Source of the DNA: Acanthamoeba sp. SK_2022b
Lineage: Eukaryota; Discosea; Longamoebia; Acanthamoebidae
Assembly (NCBI GenBank): GCA_027943245.1
Contig: JANDJZ010000978.1
Location: forward strand, 1-26,898
Direction: 5' to 3'
Length of the DNA stretch: 26,898 bases
A program made the translations under genes and the position numbers. A model generated the notes under the pieces. The model saw only the letters and a list, made by a program, of their open reading frames with translations. It was not told the origin of the DNA and ran no database searches. Shown here piece by piece: positions 14,612 through 21,497 of this stretch; the first letter of the stretch is position 1; every line of letters starts with the position of its first letter.

Positions 14612-14691
14612 CAGCTTACACGCCAATTGTGCAGAGAAAATGAACGCGGCGTCCGTTCAGTCGCGTCACTGCCCTCTCCGCACGGAAGACC

Positions 14692-15243
14692 TTACGCCAG
14701 TTTGGCGGCAAAACCCGCTACGCGCTGGCCATAGAGCTTGGCGGTCGCCAGATCGCCCGACAGCATCTCATCCACGCCGGCATCCGCCGGGGTCTGCACC
14801 AGCAGCCCCACCGAACCGCCCAGGTTATTGACGTCGGTGCGCTGCGCCGATTTGGTGTTGGCCGGCAGCAGCCCCAGGCTGACCCACAGGCCGCCATGTT
14901 GCGAAGCCAGCGTCTGCAGCGCGATCAACGTGACCTGCTTGTCGCCGTTCAGGCTGGCGCTGTTGGTAAAGCCGCCAAACACTTTGTCCTGCCACTTGCG
15001 GCCGAACCAGGCTTTGGAGCTGGCGTCGGCGAATTTCTTGAACTGCCAGGATGGGCCGCCCATATAGGTCGGCGAACCAAAGATGATGGCGTCCGCCTCA
15101 TCCAGCGTCTGCCAGGCTTCGTCGCTGATATCACCGTTCTGGTCGATGGCGATCAGTGCCGCCCCGGCGCCTTCCGCCACCACTTTCGCCAAACGTTCGG
15201 TATGGCCGTAGCCGGAATGAAACACCACTACTGTCTTCGCCAT
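14692..15243 (-). CDS. Flavodoxin-fold NAD(P)H:quinone oxidoreductase-like protein
   Basis: A 183-residue flavodoxin-fold protein. The FMN phosphate loop is HSGYGHTERLA (9-19), and the isoalloxazine-contact loops are GSPTYMGGPSWQFKKFADASS (about 56-76) and FTNSASLNGDKQVT (about 92-105), arranged as in WrbA-type enzymes. These bind FMN and reduce quinones by two electrons. The start MAKTVVV is preceded by GGAG at suitable distance; an in-frame extension to 15351 was rejected. A GGCGCC-GAC-GGCGCC hairpin at 15269-15283 lies in the leader. It is a single gene downstream of the polysaccharide genes and upstream of the RNA candidates. Confidence 0.87.
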   Translation of the reverse strand: MAKTVVVFHSGYGHTERLAKVVAEGAGAALIAIDQNGDISDEAWQTLDEADAIIFGSPTYMGGPSWQFKKFADASSKAWFGRKWQDKVFGGFTNSASLNGDKQVTLIALQTLASQHGGLWVSLGLLPANTKSAQRTDVNNLGGSVGLLVQTPADAGVDEMLSGDLATAKLYGQRVAGFAAKLA

Positions 15244-15410
15244 AGAAATTCTCCACTCATTGCACAAAGGCGCCGACGGCGCCCCTCTCGCGTTCAATCT
15301 AATCAAGCGCGCAGCGGCTGAATACCAAATAAAACTGACGGTGTTATTCAAAAAAATGCGTCGAGCCGACGTGAATATTCTACGATAACATCAGGAGGAA
15401 AAAGCACGTG

Positions 15411-15432
15411 AGGGATACGGTAGGGATACGGT
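15411..15432. repeat. Perfect 11-bp tandem duplication
   Basis: AGGGATACGGT occurs twice head to tail (15411-15421 and 15422-15432) in the spacer between the GT2 gene and the flavodoxin gene. No function is apparent. Confidence 0.8.
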
Positions 15433-15479
15433 GGAGCAACGCCGGAACAACCCGGCATTGCGGAAAGAAAAACGGGAGC

Positions 15480-16412
15480 TTACAGCTGAGCTAAGAAATA
15501 TTTGACTAGAACTTTCTTCTTAATGTTCATTATTCCTATCTCTTTGAATGCGGAAAGATACTCTTTTCTCAGTGCTTTAGGCACTCGTCCATAACAAGAC
15601 TTGGCATCGTTAATGGAAAAACTGACGCAGCGAGAAATAAAATTATTTAAGTAGACGTTCAGCTCTCCATCGGTTTGCGAACGCAAAGCCGGTAGCTTTC
15701 TGGCGACGGTTAAATAACCGATGACATGGCGATGGCTTTTCTTGGAGGTCATTACCGAGTCACGACGAAGACGCCGCTTATACAACGACTCTTTCAGGCA
15801 AACGATCGTGGACCTCTGTGCCAATAAAATGCTGGTGGTAAATAAATTATCCTCGTGAATGATTCCGGGATAAAACGGATTATCGCGCACTAACTGTATT
15901 CTCGACATATACATACAAGGTGAAACGATATAATTATTCAAGCGCCATGACTCTTTAAAAAATGTCTCGCTATCCATGGTCTTATCATACAGGCTGTTGT
16001 CCCGAACGTAAGTAGACGAGAATTCGACAGTGAACTCATCATCGTAAAATGTTTCCGCATTGAAGAAGACAATATCGCTATGCGTTGACACCAGCGCCGT
16101 TACGCATTTAGAAACCAAAGAGACGTCAAAAATATCATCGCTATCGAGAAAGACGACAAATTCGCCGGTGGCCACGCTCACGCCATTATTTCTGGCGGCA
16201 GACTGACCTTGATTCTCTTGGTTAACGACTTTTACATTGGCGTGGTTACGGGTAACTTCCGCTAACAACGCCCCTGTAGCGTCTGTCGAACCGTCGTTGA
16301 CAACGACGAGCTCGACATTCGGGTAGTCTTGATTAAGAACAGAGTTAACGCACTCGACAATATACTTTTCCGTATTATAACTTGCGATAACAACGCTAAC
16401 TTTTGGATTCAT
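15480..16412 (-). CDS. Family 2 glycosyltransferase
   Basis: A 310-residue GT-A-fold enzyme. SVVIASYNTEKYIVECVNSVL (6-26), VVVNDGSTD (36-44) and QGQSAARNNGV (68-78) are classic GT2 blocks. The metal-binding DxD is Asp90-Ser-Asp92 in FLDSDD. A later HEDNLF (the ED catalytic-base position) fits an inverting mechanism. There are no membrane helices, so it acts in the cytoplasm on a lipid-linked or nascent glycan. Its ATG overlaps the stop codon of the upstream 61-residue gene (ATGA), so the two are translationally coupled. It lies in an AT-richer segment with a flippase gene, indicating a surface-polysaccharide role. The donor sugar cannot be read. Confidence 0.88.
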   Translation of the reverse strand: MNPKVSVVIASYNTEKYIVECVNSVLNQDYPNVELVVVNDGSTDATGALLAEVTRNHANVKVVNQENQGQSAARNNGVSVATGEFVVFLDSDDIFDVSLVSKCVTALVSTHSDIVFFNAETFYDDEFTVEFSSTYVRDNSLYDKTMDSETFFKESWRLNNYIVSPCMYMSRIQLVRDNPFYPGIIHEDNLFTTSILLAQRSTIVCLKESLYKRRLRRDSVMTSKKSHRHVIGYLTVARKLPALRSQTDGELNVYLNNFISRCVSFSINDAKSCYGRVPKALRKEYLSAFKEIGIMNIKKKVLVKYFLAQL

Positions 16413-16594
16413 TTTTGACTCTGCCGTATTTTTTCAATTGTAAACAGCTTATCATAGAAAAGCGCTTTATTAAACCTTAAAAACGATGTAGACCGATGAC
16501 TGAAAAGCCATAACACCATGATAAATAAGAATGTTAAAAATAATAAAAATCCCAGCAAGATTCTATCGGACGAATTGAAATAAAAATGGAACAA
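16409..16594 (-). CDS. 61-residue membrane protein coupled to the glycosyltransferase
   Basis: The product has one hydrophobic span (about residues 12-31, ILLGFLLFLTFLFIMVLWLF) followed by a basic cytoplasmic-type tail rich in Arg, Lys and Phe. Its stop overlaps the next start by four bases, which strongly supports translation. I do not recognise a family. It could anchor the GT2 enzyme at the membrane, since the enzyme has no membrane segment of its own; that is inference. The base composition is clearly AT-richer than that of flanking housekeeping genes. Confidence 0.65.
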   Translation of the reverse strand: MFHFYFNSSDRILLGFLLFLTFLFIMVLWLFSHRSTSFLRFNKALFYDKLFTIEKIRQSQK

Positions 16595-16605
16595 ATATCT
16601 CCACC

Positions 16606-16640
16606 GTAAGCTTAGTCGGGAAAAACCAGACTAAGCTTAC
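16606..16640. repeat. 12-bp perfect inverted repeat inside the polysaccharide operon
   Basis: GTAAGCTTAGTC (16606-16617) and GACTAAGCTTAC (16629-16640) enclose an 11-base loop. It sits in the 55-base gap between the flippase stop and the 61-residue ORF. No T-run follows on either strand. It could stabilise the upstream mRNA segment or reduce expression of the downstream genes. Confidence 0.75.
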
Positions 16641-16649
16641 GCCGATAAA

Positions 16650-18089
16650 TTACGCTTTCTTCAGTATGACTTTCTTAAAATACCCTACTCGATCGCGCAG
16701 GAAAACCAATGAAGACATCAAATATACCGCGCCACCAAACAGTGAAGCGCCGATTAACGAGAAGATATTATTGATGGCGAAACCCAGCGGTGAAGTGTGT
16801 TGCAGCCAATACAGTGCCGCGCACATGATTCCTGAACAAAATGCGGGGCCGATAAGCCGGGCGAGTACCTCAAAGAGACTCCCCTCCAACAAGCGCATGG
16901 TGATAGTCATTGCAGGAATAAAGTTAACGACGTTGGCGAAAAAGTACAGCATAGTCAGCGTAGTGATATCAAACTGTACGCCAATAATAAATGCGCTAAT
17001 CATTAGCAGCATGCCGAGGATGCCCAGCATCAACAACATTCCCGAACGCCCTTTGGACATCAAAACCGCACCGGTTGAACTGGTCAAGGATTGAACAATC
17101 CCGGTCGGCGCCAGCCATAACATAATCGTTGCGCTTAATGCCCATTCGGGGCCAAAGGCGATATTGAAAAAAGGTTCGCGCAGCGTAGCTAAACCGACCA
17201 TCAAAGGGAATACGATAAACGAAATGACATCTATCGACTTGAGAAATAACTTTTTCACTTCCAGCACGTTATCTTGCTGACGACTCATGATGGGGAACAA
17301 GGAGCGCGATGCGATAAACGTCAGATTCTGCAACGGAAACAGCATTATTCTACAGGCTAGAGAGTAGGCGCCAAGAATATTGGCGTTCATAAACCGGCCA
17401 ATGAACATGCTATCTGCATTGCGGGAAAAGTAGTTTACAAAGTTAAAGAGCGTCAGATTACTGCTAAAGGAAAAGATTGTTTTCAGCTCTTTTTTGTTGA
17501 AAATTTGCGTTATTTTAGGACGCCACCCGCTTTTCATCCAGAGCAGGCTGGTTGAGATGATCGCCGTCAGCAGGTTTGAAAACACCAGACTGTAAACGCC
17601 GGCGCCCATATAAGCCAGGATGATGGCGGCGATAAGCGCCACAATGCCGGCTGAAAGTTCAATCAGTGAAACAATCATGAACTTTGAATTTCTTTCCAAC
17701 AATGCCAAGTGCGTGGATCCGCTGCTGGCGATCGGAAAAGAGATGGAAAGCAATAATAACATATCCGTTAGGCGCGGCTCTTTAAATGCAGCGGCGATTA
17801 ATGGCGAAAATAAAGCAATCACGATGGCAATGACTGTGCCCATGGTGATATTAAGGCCAAAAATAGCGTTGGTGGTGCTGTCTTTCAATTCGTTATTTTG
17901 AATAATCGCGGCGGATGTGCCCAAATCTCTAATCAAAAGAGAAAAGTTAATCACGACCAGGGCCATTGCCATCAGGCCGAATTCGCTGGGAGGCAACAGT
18001 CTCGCCAAAACGAACATACTCATTAACTGAGTAAATACTTTCCCCATCTGCGACAAAGTGATCCACTTTGCATTACTTAATGCGCTCAT
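16650..18089 (-). CDS. Wzx/WzxC-type polysaccharide flippase (MOP superfamily)
   Basis: A 479-residue protein with about 12-14 hydrophobic helices. The N-terminus, SNAKWITLSQMGKVFTQLMSMFVLARLLPPSEFGLMAMA, is the hallmark of the WzxC/ExoT branch, which moves lipid-linked oligosaccharides across the inner membrane. A later block with RNADSMFIGRF (about 224-234) and LGAYSLACRI is also typical. The start MSALSN is chosen because AGGA lies six bases upstream; the frame continues two codons to a TTG without better support. It leads an operon with the 61-residue protein and the GT2 enzyme. No polymerase gene is seen, so the cluster may be partial or may modify an existing glycan. Confidence 0.88.
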   Translation of the reverse strand: MSALSNAKWITLSQMGKVFTQLMSMFVLARLLPPSEFGLMAMALVVINFSLLIRDLGTSAAIIQNNELKDSTTNAIFGLNITMGTVIAIVIALFSPLIAAAFKEPRLTDMLLLLSISFPIASSGSTHLALLERNSKFMIVSLIELSAGIVALIAAIILAYMGAGVYSLVFSNLLTAIISTSLLWMKSGWRPKITQIFNKKELKTIFSFSSNLTLFNFVNYFSRNADSMFIGRFMNANILGAYSLACRIMLFPLQNLTFIASRSLFPIMSRQQDNVLEVKKLFLKSIDVISFIVFPLMVGLATLREPFFNIAFGPEWALSATIMLWLAPTGIVQSLTSSTGAVLMSKGRSGMLLMLGILGMLLMISAFIIGVQFDITTLTMLYFFANVVNFIPAMTITMRLLEGSLFEVLARLIGPAFCSGIMCAALYWLQHTSPLGFAINNIFSLIGASLFGGAVYLMSSLVFLRDRVGYFKKVILKKA

Positions 18090-18097
18090 AAACAATC

Positions 18098-18235
18098 CTA
18101 AAACTCATTTCCCCTGAATCCCGCAGTAATGCCGCATTCATCCTGGGAAAGCTGCCAACCATTAACCTGCTCAAAGCGCGGGTATGCCAAAACGGCAAAA
18201 AGTAAAAAAACAACGCCAGCGCCAATACAACTCAT
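18098..18235 (-). CDS. Candidate 45-residue small ORF upstream of the flippase
   Basis: ATG at 18233-18235 (minus), TAG at 18098-18100, eight bases before the flippase start. The N-terminus is hydrophobic (IGAGVVFLLFAVLAY, residues 4-18) followed by a polar part with a second Cys, as in a signal anchor or small exported protein. It lies downstream of the predicted promoter at 18281-18310, so it would be on the flippase mRNA, and its stop region overlaps the flippase ribosome site. There is no good ribosome site of its own, and a GATAT/ATATC inverted repeat lies just before the start. It may be a leader peptide or chance. Confidence 0.35.
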   Translation of the reverse strand: MSCIGAGVVFLLFAVLAYPRFEQVNGWQLSQDECGITAGFRGNEF

Positions 18236-18280
18236 TGATATTTATCAGATATCATCAATTTTCATACATAATACTGAGAT

Positions 18281-18310
18281 AGTGTAGACATAGCGTCCCG
18301 CCGTTTTCAA
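18281..18310 (-). promoter_or_regulatory. Candidate promoter of the flippase operon
   Basis: On the minus strand: TTGAAA (18310-18305), an 18-base spacer, TACACT (18286-18281). Start would be near 18274, giving a leader of about 185 bases to the flippase gene. I saw no JUMPstart/ops element (GGCGGTAG) in this leader. Confidence 0.5.
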
Positions 18311-18452
18311 GAATTCTGTCGCCACAGCCGGAATTATCAGAATAGGTTGAGAAATCGTGCGACTGTCACAGGCCTTGGCCATGAAAGAATCGCTGGAAAA
18401 CCGAACGTTTTGCGCAAACCTGACAACCACGCCACCGGCGCTCGCATTGGAT

Positions 18453-18477
18453 AAAAAAAATCCCGCGCAAGGCGGGA
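18453..18477 (-). terminator. Intrinsic terminator downstream of the GT39 gene
   Basis: On the minus strand TCCCGC (18477-18472) pairs with GCGGGA (18466-18461) around a CTTGC-like loop, followed by eight T. It lies about 160 bases after the GT39 stop. Confidence 0.8.
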
Positions 18478-18485
18478 TAAACTTA

Positions 18486-18527
18486 ACAGGGATGGGGTAA
18501 TACACTACAGGGAATGGATAACACACA
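18486..18527. repeat. Imperfect 21-bp tandem repeat
   Basis: ACAGGGATGGGGTAATACAC (18486-18505) is followed by a second copy beginning ACAGGGAATGGATAACACAC at 18507. Sixteen of 21 positions agree. It lies in the GT39 3' region. Confidence 0.6.
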
Positions 18528-18634
18528 ACATCATCGGGTAGAGCTACAGTACCAATCCCAATGTATAGAACTGTCATCCCCGCGTAAGTTTGCTCGGCCA
18601 GATGTAACGCCGAATGGGAAATATGACATTTTTC

Positions 18635-20167
18635 TCAACGCACCACGAACAGGCGCGATTCGAAACCGCCGCTCTTGAAGGTGCCGGTATTGACCCACCC
18701 CGGCGGCGAACGGCCGAAGTCCTGATTGAAATCCCCGCCGCTGACCAGCCAGACCCGGCGATGGCCTTTCGATAAAACGCTGAGCTTATCGACATAGGTC
18801 TGCGCCGCCCGATCGTGGAAAAAAGTGCCGAAGCCATAGGCATTGGGCTTGCCCGAAATGCCGTTGGGCCTGGCCGGGGTATACAGCAAGGCGCGATAGC
18901 CCTTCTTGTTGTAATACACGTAGCTCAGGTAGTTGAACATGTTGCTGACCACCACCGCATCGTTAGGCTGATAGTGGCTGTTGATATAGTGCACCATCAC
19001 CTTGAACTCATCTTTCTCGACCGGGTAGTCGTTACGCACGCCGCAGCCGAACAGCAGGCTGAAAAACAACAGCAAAGAGATCCCGCGCACCCGGCTTTTC
19101 GTTCCGGCGATCAGCACGCCCAACACCAGCGGAATGCCGAGCGCGGCGGAATAGAGGTAGCGATCGACAAACAGCGGCGTGCGCCAGGAAATGGCGAATA
19201 CCAGCGTCACCGGGATCAGAATGCCGCCAAGCAGCAGCAGCGAGAATGTCCTTGGCATCGCGCGCCGTTTCAGCAGCAGCGCGCACAACGCGATAAACAT
19301 CGCCGGCAGCAGCCAGAGAATCGCCGTAGGATAGTTGCTGCCGTCATGGCCGGTGAGAAAACGCCAATACATTGCCGGCAGATCGCCCCAGGAAACCTGA
19401 GGGATCCAACCAACGTCGCCGCCGACCCGCAGTTCGGCGATATGCGCCAGCAGATTGAACAGCACCAGCAGCCAGGGAATGTAGGCCACCCCAATCGCCA
19501 CATTGGCCAGCCACCACGCCGGCTGCTTGATGTAACGTACGCCTTCTCGGCGGCATGACAGCGCCAACACCACCAGCCAGTGGGCGATCAGCGTGAAAAT
19601 GGTGAAGTAATGGGTATAAAAGCTCAGCGTCATCAACAGCGCATACAGCGCCAGATAGCGGCGGTTATCCGGCGTTTTCAGCCAATTCGCCAGCACCATG
19701 GCGGCGGCGATCGCCAGCATCCCCATCAGCGCGTACATGCGCGCCTCCTGGCTGTAACGCACCGCCATCGGCATGATTGCCATCAGCCACCCAGCGACCA
19801 GCGCCGCCCGCTCGCTGGCCAACCAACGGGTAAAGCGCATCGCCAGCGCTACCGTCGCCACGCCGAACACCAGGCTCAGCGAACGGGCGGCCATGATGCC
19901 GTCGCCAAACAGTACCATCCAGGCATGCAGCAACAGATAATAAAGCGGCGGGTGAACGTCGAAGGAAGCGTGGTACAGCAAAGCGCCCACATCATAGCGG
20001 CTGGTCAGCACGCTGGAGGCTTCATCACACCAAAAGTACCGATCCGTTAAGGAAATAAACCGCACGATCGCCGAAAACGCCACGATCGCCAACGCGTAAT
20101 GTTTGTAACTGATGCCCTTTAAGCCGTTGTTGCTCAAAGAGACATTCGAAACCTGTTGCAGTGACAT
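18635..20167 (-). CDS. GT39-family (ArnT/PMT-like) membrane glycosyltransferase
   Basis: A 510-residue polytopic protein. After a cytoplasmic N-terminus and helix 1, the first periplasmic loop has DRYFWCDEASS (Asp48-Glu49), the acidic pair that acts as catalytic base in the family, followed by FDVHPPLYYLLLHAW, another GT39/PMT signature. SQEARMYALMG further on is also conserved. About 10-12 helices fill residues 20-375, and a soluble periplasmic domain occupies roughly the last 130 residues. The family takes sugars from undecaprenyl-phosphate and adds them to lipid A, glycans or proteins at the periplasmic face. The acceptor is unknown. It adjoins the flippase/GT2 operon but has its own leader and terminator. 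Confidence 0.87.
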   Translation of the reverse strand: MSLQQVSNVSLSNNGLKGISYKHYALAIVAFSAIVRFISLTDRYFWCDEASSVLTSRYDVGALLYHASFDVHPPLYYLLLHAWMVLFGDGIMAARSLSLVFGVATVALAMRFTRWLASERAALVAGWLMAIMPMAVRYSQEARMYALMGMLAIAAAMVLANWLKTPDNRRYLALYALLMTLSFYTHYFTIFTLIAHWLVVLALSCRREGVRYIKQPAWWLANVAIGVAYIPWLLVLFNLLAHIAELRVGGDVGWIPQVSWGDLPAMYWRFLTGHDGSNYPTAILWLLPAMFIALCALLLKRRAMPRTFSLLLLGGILIPVTLVFAISWRTPLFVDRYLYSAALGIPLVLGVLIAGTKSRVRGISLLLFFSLLFGCGVRNDYPVEKDEFKVMVHYINSHYQPNDAVVVSNMFNYLSYVYYNKKGYRALLYTPARPNGISGKPNAYGFGTFFHDRAAQTYVDKLSVLSKGHRRVWLVSGGDFNQDFGRSPPGWVNTGTFKSGGFESRLFVVR

Positions 20168-20189
20168 AACCGCATTCCGCCCAAGAGAA

Positions 20190-20202
20190 CCACACAGTGT
20201 GG
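20190..20202. promoter_or_regulatory. Perfect palindrome upstream of the GT39 gene
   Basis: CCACAC-A-GTGTGG reads the same on both strands apart from the central base. It lies 22 bases before the GT39 start and could be an operator in the leader. Confidence 0.4.
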
Positions 20203-20226
20203 AGACGCAGCGTCATCATTGCCGAC

Positions 20227-20248
20227 GGCGGGTAAATGGCGGGTAAAT
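20227..20248. repeat. Second perfect 11-bp tandem duplication
   Basis: GGCGGGTAAAT occurs twice head to tail (20227-20237, 20238-20248) in the GT39 upstream region. Confidence 0.8.
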
Positions 20249-20292
20249 CAGTACGAAAAAATCGGCACAGTCACCGCGGCGCCGCACGACTC

Positions 20293-20448
20293 TCAGCGGA
20301 TTTCAACGCTGATATCCGGGTAGGCCTTCTCGCCGTCGCTGAGGTAATGCCCCAGCGCTCGGTAAGCCATCACGTACAGCACGGCGGCGGCGCACAGGCA
20401 CAGCAAGGTCACGAGCAGGAATCTGGATTTGCGCACGATAGGCTCCAT
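20293..20448 (-). CDS. 51-residue single-span membrane protein
   Basis: The product starts MEPIVRKSRF, with a positively charged N-terminus, then one span (LLVTLLCLCAAAVLYVMAY, about 11-29), then a short polar segment ending DISVEIR. The charge pattern predicts N-in, C-out. The ATG at 20446-20448 has GGCGGAAA upstream. The frame continues upstream to a longer 77-codon version, but the added part is Arg-rich with no ribosome site. I do not recognise the family. It is downstream of the cyclotransferase-like gene in the same direction. Confidence 0.6.
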   Translation of the reverse strand: MEPIVRKSRFLLVTLLCLCAAAVLYVMAYRALGHYLSDGEKAYPDISVEIR

Positions 20449-20544
20449 GGGGAAATTTCCGCCTATTGTAGCGCGGCAAAATAAACGAAAGTTCAATTGC
20501 CGGCGGGTCGAGCGCCTCGCACTCATTCGGCGAGGCGGCTCGTA

Positions 20545-20871
20545 TCATTTCTTCAACATGTAGATAAACGAATCGACGGTTTCGCCGCCGGCGGTGGTGA
20601 CGCTGACCGCTACCCGTTCATACCCCTCGCCTTCGAACGCATCGAGAGTCGGCCAGTGGTTGACGAGATTCGCTGAACGGAACAGAAAACCTTTCACCCG
20701 ATTGCCGCTGTTATCCAACACGATGCCTGGATAGCCCATCTCGGCGCCCCAGCCTTCGTTAAGCAGCGATCCGCCAACGCTGCCTTCTTCCCAGCTGCCG
20801 CCGATGGCTTCCATGATGTGCGCGTTGGGTCTGCCCGGCCCCAGGGTGCCGTATACGAATAAGCTTTGCAT
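20545..20871 (-). CDS. Gamma-glutamylcyclotransferase-like (YtfP/AIG2) protein
   Basis: A 108-residue small beta-barrel protein. The substrate loop is FVYGTLGPGRPN (5-16), and the catalytic-type glutamate is Glu80 in LDAFEGEGYERV. Both are hallmarks of the GGCT fold, which releases 5-oxoproline from gamma-glutamyl compounds. Whether this member acts on glutathione fragments, gamma-glutamylamines or other substrates cannot be told. The length matches the YtfP branch. The start at 20869-20871 has GAGTGAAAA upstream and an extended -10 promoter about 40 bases before. Confidence 0.85.
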   Translation of the reverse strand: MQSLFVYGTLGPGRPNAHIMEAIGGSWEEGSVGGSLLNEGWGAEMGYPGIVLDNSGNRVKGFLFRSANLVNHWPTLDAFEGEGYERVAVSVTTAGGETVDSFIYMLKK

Positions 20872-20906
20872 TTTTCACTCTGCCACTGACTGAAAGTTAG
20901 CGCATG

Positions 20907-20936
20907 AACATAGCACGACGCTCAGCGGCGAGCCAA
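20907..20936 (-). promoter_or_regulatory. Extended -10 promoter of the GGCT-like gene
   Basis: Minus strand: TTGGCT (20936-20931), an 18-base spacer, then TGCTATGTT with -10 TATGTT (20912-20907). The core GCATGAACATAGC (plus-strand reading) is identical to the one upstream of the VOC gene. Confidence 0.5.
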
Positions 20937-21003
20937 CGGGAGTACGGGTTACGCAGTCGAGTTTTCAAGGGAACAAGTAGGGGGAAGAAAATCAAGGGAG
21001 TAA

Positions 21004-21080
21004 TGGCACGCCCTATAGGATTCGAACCTATGACCTACGGCTTAGAAGGCCGTTGCTCTATCCAACTGAGCTAAGGGCGC
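21004..21080 (-). tRNA. argU: tRNA-Arg (anticodon TCT)
   Basis: A 77-base tRNA including an encoded CCA (complement of TGG at 21004-21006). The acceptor arm GCGCCCT pairs with AGGGCGT (one G-U pair), the D arm has AGCTCAGTTGGATAGAGC, the anticodon loop is CTTCTAA with TCT, and the T arm is GTTCGAATCC. It is nearly identical to E. coli argU, which reads rare AGA codons. Its position near folD matches E. coli, where this tRNA is a prophage attachment site. Here no integrase lies nearby. Confidence 0.97.
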
Positions 21081-21114
21081 ATTGAGATGCGGCAACCTGC
21101 GGCTGCGGGTTGGG

Positions 21115-21142
21115 ATTATACGGTCAGAGGTTAGCGAGTCAA
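21115..21142 (-). promoter_or_regulatory. argU promoter
   Basis: Minus strand: TTGACT (21142-21137), a 16-base spacer, TATAAT (21120-21115), followed by a C-rich discriminator, as in stringently controlled stable-RNA promoters. The start would be about 28 bases before the mature tRNA. Confidence 0.85.
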
Positions 21143-21176
21143 TGCCTTTTCATGACGTTACGGCGGCGGCCGTGCT

Positions 21177-21497
21177 TTATGGCGCTTTTTCCGCCAGCGC
21201 CCGCGCGGCGAGGGTTCCCGTCAACCGAGCGCCGCCATGCTGAACCAGGCCGACACCTACGTAAATCGGCGCGCGTTCAGACCACCGCCGCCCATCCTCC
21301 CTCCACCGGCAAAGGCGAGCGGACTGCACGACTGCGGCGATGTCGCCCCAATCGGCATGCTCAACCACCCGCGCGTTGCAGGTCGCCGCCACCCTTTCCC
21401 CCAGTGTGGCGTCTGGGCGTGCGCTGTTTAAAGAAGCCTGGCTCCCCGATGCCCAAACCAGCAACAGCGTGCAGCCTGCCCAGAAGCAGCCCTTCAT
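21177..21497 (-). CDS. Putative exported 106-residue protein of unknown function
   Basis: The N-terminus reads as a Sec signal peptide (MKGCFWAGCTLLLVWASGSQA, cut after residue 21). The mature part of about 85 residues has two Cys (40 and 63) that could form a disulfide, several Trp and many Arg. I recognise no family. The ATG overlaps the stop of the upstream 69-residue ORF (ATGA, 21494-21497), and GGAAG lies eight bases upstream. It ends about 100 bases before argU in the same direction. Translational coupling and the signal peptide support it being real. Confidence 0.6.
   Translation of the reverse strand: MKGCFWAGCTLLLVWASGSQASLNSARPDATLGERVAATCNARVVEHADWGDIAAVVQSARLCRWREDGRRWSERAPIYVGVGLVQHGGARLTGTLAARALAEKAP

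Larger units (their letters stand above)
18311..18634. other. Spacer between GT39 gene and the flippase operon
   Basis: About 320 bases without a convincing gene. It contains the GT39 terminator and one imperfect tandem repeat, both listed separately. A 110-codon minus-strand frame (18245-18577) lacks a plausible start and family features. Confidence 0.5.

Noticed and set aside
18090..18310. JUMPstart/ops antitermination element before the flippase
   Set aside because: The expected GGCGGTAG core was looked for on the minus strand and not found.
18245..18577. 110-codon minus-strand frame next to the GT39 gene
   Set aside because: It spans the GT39 terminator and tandem repeat, shows no domain-like pattern and has no plausible ribosome site.
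21004..21176. Prophage or genomic island inserted at argU
   Set aside because: No integrase, no second copy of the tRNA 3' end and no phage genes are visible nearby.
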